A stretch of DNA of 64,000 nt, from assembly GCA_947095535.1 (NCBI GenBank), contig OX352772.1, forward strand, positions 165,020,615-165,084,614. Direction: 5' to 3'. Shown here piece after piece: positions 58,001 through 64,000 of this stretch (position 1 is its first letter; every line of letters starts with the position of its first letter). The position numbers were made by a program, and so were the translations under genes. The notes beneath the pieces were generated by a model. The model saw only the letters and a program-made list of their open reading frames with translations. It was not told where the DNA came from and ran no database searches. The stretch is from Poecilobothrus nobilitatus (lineage: Eukaryota; Arthropoda; Insecta; Diptera; Dolichopodidae).

Positions 58001-59637
58001 AAACGATAATAGACGCGCTTTAGAAGTAAAGAATTCGTCTTTAATTAAATTAATCTTCATCTCGCATTTGATTTTAGGTTCCGTATTTTTGCTCGTACTC
58101 GTTCTGATAATTTAGATATAATTTTTTAATTGTATTTTTTTCTTGAAGACAAATTTCTTCATTGAAATTTAATTCAAAAGTTTCAATATTATCATTATCA
58201 TCAATATTTATATTCAATAATTCATTTATATAAGTAGCTTCATTATTATCTTTTGATTTAATATTTTTATACAATAATGATCAAATGGTTCAAATACTAA
58301 TTTAAATCCTACTTTATTCAAAAAATTTCTACCTACAATAATATCGGCTTCCATTGTTTCATTTGGAACAACCAATAATTTTATTAATTCTAATTTTTCA
58401 AAAATATTTAAATAATTATGATATCAATCTAATATATTTAATTTGACAAATTAAAAACAAATTTATTTTTTATAATTGATATTGGACTACCAATATCAAA
58501 TAAAACTCATAATTTCTCCTAATCAATAATCAAAAAAACCTCCTAATCAATAAGTTTACTTGAATTTTGATCCTTTACATACAGACATACAGATGTGGTG
58601 TACTCAGCATTTTGAATTTGATATATGTTGTTTGTTGTTGTATTTATCTTTAATGGGCAATTTTTATTTGATGAGTTGATTGTCCGCACCTATAACACGA
58701 ACCTTTTTCTCTTTTCGGTTCATTGAAATTTTCGGAAAAACTTTTAATAGTTCTTGCGGTGTTTCACAATTTTGTATTCATGCCTGGTTTCTTAAATTGG
58801 AACTGGTAATACCGTCAATAATCACATCTACTATCTCATCTTTAGGAACATTCAATCCATTAATTAAACATATTTTGATAGTAGGACCAAAATGTTTCTC
58901 TACTTTTCTACATCCTTTTTTCCATTTCTTTGCGAAGTATTAATTTGTTAGGTCTACTTTCAAACATAAGTCTAAGTTAGTTTATAAGCTCCTCAAAATT
59001 AAAATTCATATGGCTTGCTTTGGAATGAAACCATTTTAATAAACGCTCCTTTAGCTTAGACACAATAATTAATTTCATTTCTTCATCCTTTATATCTTTG
59101 TATAAATTTTTGAAACCTGCTTATACCAGACAATAAAAGCTTCATTTCCATTAAAATTTGATAAAAGTTCACATACTTCTTTCATTGTAAACAAAATTTT
59201 CTTGCTTATCAGATTTTTACTTTTTTTCTCTTTCGTTTATTACTTTCTCTTTCTTCATTAGTTCGATCTCTTTCTTTATTAATTCAATTTCTTTTAACTG
59301 GAAGTTTCTTTCAGCGGCGACTGATTCAATTTCTGCAGCTGTCTCAGCGGGCTCCAACTGACTGCCTATTCTACTTACAAATCGTGTACTTGTTTGAAAA
59401 CGGTTTCTTATTACCGTTCGACCTTGTATAGTAACTTTCCTCTTCTGCTTCCATTACATTTTCCCGTTTAACAGCTTTTTTAACCGTTCATAAAGCTTTC
59501 ATAAACCGTTCATAAAGCTTTCTGGTACTAACCCGATTTATACATTTTTCGCCACAAAATCGAACCAAGTCTTCCTTTTTGGAATGACTAATACCTAACA
59601 TTTTCTTAATTCTGGATCTTTATCCCACTTCTGATCT
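58001..59637 (-). pseudogene. Gypsy B: RT start, protease remnant and gag
   Basis: Continues the copy interrupted at 34,928. It contains the acidic frame at 58,074-58,274, the protease DIG region near 58,485, and gag with the zinc-knuckle region near 58,690. The gag start is lost: where copy A has ATG GAA CAA, this copy reads GTG GGA TAA near 59,627. It lacks the C-terminal pol domains, as expected for a segment produced by tandem DNA duplication. Confidence 0.8.
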
Positions 59638-59913
59638 ATAATAGACTTTATTTTTTGTTAAACTTTTATTTCATTAAAACTTCAAAATTATATCTTCCTT
59701 TTACAATTTTATTTATTCGAAAATTCTTTCTTTAATATATTTATATCTGTCGTTTTTTTGAAATTAGTTTATAATGACTTGCAAACAATTCTGCATGTCT
59801 AGCTAGCCGTTTTTTATTTCAAAGAAACTAACTAGCATCTTTGCGCTTTTTATGAAGAAAGCTAGAAAAGCTTACACTTGTTTCATAAACATGCAACAAA
59901 CATAAACTCTACA
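59638..59913 (-). repeat. Gypsy B 5' LTR
   Basis: Nearly identical to the 5' LTR of copy A (33,943-34,218), closer than either is to the 3' LTR at 29,504-29,756. That fits an origin by segmental duplication. Confidence 0.85.
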
Positions 59914-60498
59914 TTATAAAATTCTTTATTATTTGCAGCAAAAATAAAATTAAAAACTTCAAAAATTAAAAAACTATAAACATTTCAAATCAGTCAGTCC
60001 AAGTTGGCCCACCCTACATTATGTAAGCGTGTATACCATAGTTAACACAGTCTACTCTGCTGCACTCTCCCTCGTTTTCTTTAGTATAATTTATTCTTTA
60101 AATAAATTATTGTGCAAATATTGTGCTGATTGACAAAATTTATATTTTGGCTTTATAATGAATTTTTGGATTACATAGTCATTACATATTGTTTAAAATT
60201 TATATATGAAGTGAGTTAAAGTTTTTACTTTTTAAATTCAATATTTTATTATGCATCATGCATCATCAGTGTGGCGTCATCATCATGTTATCACCGAAGT
60301 CAAAACCATCTAGAAATTTTGCTTTATTTAAGCAAAATATTAATATGCTAATCCGGAAAAAAGGTTTGCTTTTAAAAAAATTAAAATATTTCAAAAAGAT
60401 TTGCAAAAATATTAAAAAAAATTGGTTATTATTAGAAGTTGGTTTACAAAACATCTATATCATTCAAGATATAGAAACAAAATTTAGATCACATTAAA
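59914..60498. repeat. Duplicated Gypsy-flanking DNA
   Basis: Matches 34,219-34,781 and ends at 60,498 in tcacattaaa, where the two copies part. No gene; short frames at 60,258-60,497 are low complexity. Confidence 0.8.
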
Positions 60499-60790
60499 AA
60501 ATTTATATTTTTAAAGAAATTGTGTAAGTAGTCTCATCCTCAAACCTCCCCGGCGGATTGGGAAAAGAAATAACCGCAACAAGGAATACTTGTGGTATGA
60601 GTCCACTGAAATTCCAACTAAAATCCAGGAGCGTCTAACCCAGAATGGGCGGATCCAAGGTATGCGTGCGTTCCCGATGGGGCGGCAGTTAAATGCCTTG
60701 TAGTAGGTATTAAATATACATATATAATAAAAATATGAATAATAATAATAATAAAAATACAAATCTGGTAGAGATATCTACCAAAAAGTC
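60499..60790. mobile_element. Probable 3' fragment of a LINE, less AT-rich with (AAT)n tail
   Basis: A less AT-rich block (cctccccggcggattgggaa, tccaaggtatgcgtgcgttc) passes into an aataataataataataa tract at 60,737-60,754. A 3' region followed by an (AAT)-type tail resembles I/LOA LINEs like the one at 20,029. No coding motif is left. Confidence 0.4.
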
Positions 60791-60943
60791 GGCTAATTCT
60801 ACAAAGGGATTAGATAAGTGGCCAGTGGTGTAAATCAAAATAGCAGTTTTAACGTAAATGACCCATTTAAAAAGTGCTAATTGCCCAAGTCACCACCAAC
60901 AGTTCAAAATAAGCGCAGTGGCTTAGTGGGAATCTAGAAAAAC
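60791..60943. other. Unassigned repeat-like DNA
   Basis: No gene or partner repeat recognised. Separates the LINE tail fragment from the inverted piece of the unclassified element. Confidence 0.35.
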
Positions 60944-61390
60944 GAGTAAATGTATCAGTAAGTCGATGCAACCGACTTATTAATACCTTACACCTGAATA
61001 ATTCGAATTAAATTAAAAATCCATAAGTTTTTTGGCAGCTGCTTGAACTTCTTCCCTTTTCTGTCTTATTCAACTCGAATTTCAGGAACATAAAAGAGGC
61101 ATCTTCTTGGGATATGCTTGACACCCTTGTAAACAATTTCTAGTTTCTATCTTTATTAATTTCGAAAATATGCTTGTTAGTGCTTGGGAGGTATGCGTAT
61201 GGTACCCGAATTTCTACTCCAATTCATCAAATCCATCTCAGGGACATAAAGAAAACATGCCAGAACATCATTGTACTAAATTTAAAGGTTCTACTTTTGT
61301 TGGTTTTGGAGATATGCTCGTATGCTCTTGTGCTCGTCCGGAAGTTTCAAAAATACGAACCCATGGTTCAAATTCAGTTTCCAATTTTAC
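60944..61390 (-). repeat. Inverted 3' fragment of the 727-3,069 element
   Basis: Reverse complement of about 2,620-3,069, with the shared gtcggttgcatcgactta and ttcaggtgta end and part of one 147-bp satellite unit. One side is fused to Gypsy C at 61,391. Confidence 0.8.
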
Positions 61391-62520
61391 AGACTGCATA
61401 GCTTTAGGTGCATAAAATCGGACTTTATTTTTTCAACCTTGCGATAAATTAATCCATCTCTCATTTCAAATAATTTACTTTCGGAATTTTCTAGTTCAGT
61501 GCGCACAGTTTCGAGTTCGGGATCTTGACTGTGACATATTGCTAACGTTCTTACAAATGAATTTTCTTTAACGATTAATACAGCTAAAGATCTACTTAAT
61601 GCGTCTACGTACTGCATACGCTTTCCCTTGCGATGTTCAATCTCATAATCAAAATTTTTCGTTTCAAGAGCGCATGTACTTATACGCGGATTAGTTACTT
61701 GATTATTAAGACCTAACGTTAGAGCATTACAGTCAATGATTATTTTAAATTTCCGACCCAATAAATATGTACTGAAACGCCGTAAAATATATATAATGGA
61801 TAATGTCTCAAATTCGAAAGAATGATACCTACTTTCAATATCAGTCGTACGTTTAGAAAAGCAAAACACAGAGTGCAACTTCCAGTCCTCTATCTTTTGT
61901 AAGAAAATTGCTCCGTATCCGACAAAACTTCCATCGCAATGAAGCTCAGTTTCATGTACTGGCGAAACGATTAATAATACCGGTCTTTCCATTAATTTTG
62001 TCTTTAGTTCATAAAAAGCTTTTCGCTCTTCTTAACCAAAACAATAATTTTTTGACTTGATGTTTAGTTAATACTGTAAAGGTTTTTCAATACAACTAGA
62101 GTTTGATATAAATTTTCGGAAATAAGAATTCATTCCAATAAATCGCTTAACTTCTCTTATGGTTTAAGGAATAGGAAATTGAAAAATTCAACAATACGTT
62201 CATGTGGTTGTACACCTTCTCAAGTCAAAGTATATCCTAAATAATTAATTTTTGAGAATAAAAATTTACATTTAACAAAATTTAATTCAAGACACTTATC
62301 TGCTAAAATATCAAAAACTCGTTTCAGAACTAATACATGTTCATCCACAGTCATTAACTCAGCAAACCCTTTTCAACATAACGTTGAAATACCGAAGGGC
62401 ATTCTTTTCCATTCGAACTGCTCTAAAGATGTTATAAAACTGGTAAGTTTAATAGAATCTTCATTCATGTAAATATGGTGCAATACACTTTTCATATCCA
62501 TTATAGTGACAATTTTTTTA
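61391..62520 (-). pseudogene. Gypsy C pol: integrase start, RNase H, RT
   Basis: The RNase H frame at 61,992-61,387 is open over 200 codons: HCDGSFVGYGAIFLQ, RYHSFEFETLSIIYILRRF and YVDALSRSLA. It is more intact than copy A. RT remnants follow to about 62,515, where a deletion relative to copy A joins ttatagtgac to the target-like ttctttcgtg. The remaining integrase is cut off at 61,391. Confidence 0.85.
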
Positions 62521-64000
62521 TTCTTTCGTGAAACGAAAATAGACGCGCTTTAGAAGTAAAGAATTCGTCTTTAACTAAATTAATCTTCATCTCGCATTTG
62601 ATTTTAGGTTCCGTATTTTTGCTACACTTGTTCTTATAATTTAGATATAATTTTTTAATTGTATTTTTCGTCATTAAAATTTAATTCAAAAGCTTCAATT
62701 TTATCATTATCATCAATATTTATATTCAATAATTCATTTATATAAGTAGCTTCATTATTATCTTCTGATTTAATATTTTTATACAATAATGATCAAATGG
62801 TTCAAATACTAATTTAAATCCTACTTTATTCAAAAAATTTCTACCTACAATAATATCGGCTTCCATTGTTTCATTTGTAACAACCAATAATGTTTTTTTA
62901 TTTAATTCCAATTTTTCAAAAATATTTAAATAATTATGATATCAATCTAATATATTTAATTTGAAATTATTAATTCCATAATAAAATTTTAAAACCTCTT
63001 CTAAACAAATTTATTTTTTATAATAAAACTCATTTTATTTCAATAAGTTTACTTGAATTTTGATCCTTTACATACAGACATACAGATGTGGTGTACTCAG
63101 CATTTTGAATTTGATATATGTTGTTTGTTGTTGTATTTATCTTCAATGGACAATTTTTATTTGATGAGTTGATTGTCCGCACCTATAACACGAACATTTT
63201 TCTCTTTTAGGTTCATTGAAATTTTCGGAAAAACTTTTAATAGTTCTTGCGGTGTTTCACAATTTTGTATTCTTGCCTGGTTTCTTAAATTGGAACTGGT
63301 AATACCGTCAATAATCACATCTACTATCTCATCTTTAGGAACATTCAATCGATTAATTAAACATATTTTGATAGTAGGACCAAAATGTTTCTCTACTTTT
63401 CTACATCCTTTTCTCCATTTCTTTGCGAAGTATTAATTTGTTAGGTCTACTATCAAACATAAGTCTAAGTTCGTTTATAAGCTACTCAAAATTAAAATTC
63501 ATATGGCTTGCTTTGGAATGAAACCATTTTAATAAACGCTACTTTAGCTTAGACACAATAATTAATTTCACTTCTTCATCCTTTATATCTTTGTGTAAAT
63601 TTTTAATTTTGAAATCTGCTTATACGAGACAATAAAAGCTTCATTTCCATTAAAATTTCATAAAAGTTCACATATTTCTTTCATTGTAAAACAAAATTTT
63701 CTTGCTTATCAGATTTTTGCTTTTTTTCTCTTTCGTTTATTACTTTCTCTTTCTTCATTAGTTCGATCGAAGTTTCTTTCAACGGCGACTGATTCAATTT
63801 CTGCAGCTGTCGCAACGGGTTCCAATTGACTGCCTATTCTACTTATAAATCGTGTACTTGTTTGAAAACGTTTTCTTATTACTGTTCGATCTTGTATAGT
63901 ATCACAACTTTCCTCTTCTGCTTCCATTACATTTTCCCGTCGAACAGCTTTTTTAGCCGTTCATAAAGCCTTCATAAACTGTTCATAAACCTTTCTGGTA
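62521..64000 (-). pseudogene. Gypsy C protease remnant and gag, running off the window
   Basis: Includes the DII-VGRNFLNK segment near 62,830 and gag frames. One gag frame (63,348-63,157) has IVDVIIDGITSSNLRNQA, and another (63,927-63,709) has EAEEESCDTIQD and VATAAEIESVAVERN. The LTR lies beyond the window. It preserves the unoccupied Polinton target at 62,525-62,530. Confidence 0.75.

Noticed and set aside
60266..60497. Short frames near the end of the duplicated flank
   Set aside because: Low-complexity Lys/Phe-rich translations on both strands; the equivalent in the other duplicate (34,540-34,770) is not kept open.

Overview
This is a eukaryotic, very AT-rich, repeat-dominated stretch, almost certainly from an insect. 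I lean towards a fly: the 5' part of the element at 727-960, with its run of gtccgtccgtcc, resembles dispersed repeats I associate with fly genomes. That is weak inference, not proof. There is no bacterial gene organisation, no rRNA or tRNA gene and no CRISPR array. Apart from one possible host exon (24,221-24,453, minus strand), every coding signal belongs to a mobile element, and nearly all are broken by stops and frameshifts.

Left third (1-22,100): a nest of retrotransposons. LINE-1 (plus strand, 1-5,575) is split by an unclassified element that carries a ~147-bp satellite array. LINE-3 (plus) is split into 5,590-6,325 and 14,110-17,265 by LINE-2 (minus, 6,326-13,975). LINE-2 is itself split inside ORF1 by a 2,613-bp hAT transposon (11,051-13,663) with recognisable terminal repeats and an 8-bp target duplication. 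A ~1-kb segment then occurs twice in tandem (17,862-19,922), followed by a Helitron-like helicase scrap and a less AT-rich LOA/I-type LINE (20,029-22,060).

Middle (22,100-29,500): mostly unassignable AT-rich DNA with local duplications, the possible host exon, and a 1.27-kb dispersed repeat.

Right half (29,504-64,000): a Ty3/Gypsy element (copy A, 29,504-34,218, minus strand, both LTRs). Its gag/5'-LTR part plus flank is duplicated in tandem as copy B. Copy B was then invaded by the most notable object in the window, a 23,066-bp Polinton/Maverick (adintovirus-like) element at 34,929-57,994. This element has ~1.05-kb terminal inverted repeats and a 6-bp target duplication. It encodes protein-primed DNA polymerase B, a retrovirus-like integrase with chromodomain, a packaging ATPase, an adenain-type protease, major and minor capsid proteins, a pX-like basic protein and several uncharacterised proteins. 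The PolB-integrase module is present twice in tandem (35,961-42,106 and 42,107-48,738). A third Gypsy copy (C, 61,391 to the window end) preserves the unoccupied version of the Polinton target site at 62,525-62,530.

Within the Polinton, replication and integration genes lie in the left half. A compact minus-strand block (49,046-54,461) holds packaging and capsid genes in close or overlapping order. Two short plus-strand open frames lie near the right end. Most genes are disabled, so this is a decayed but still well-delimited virus-like insertion.
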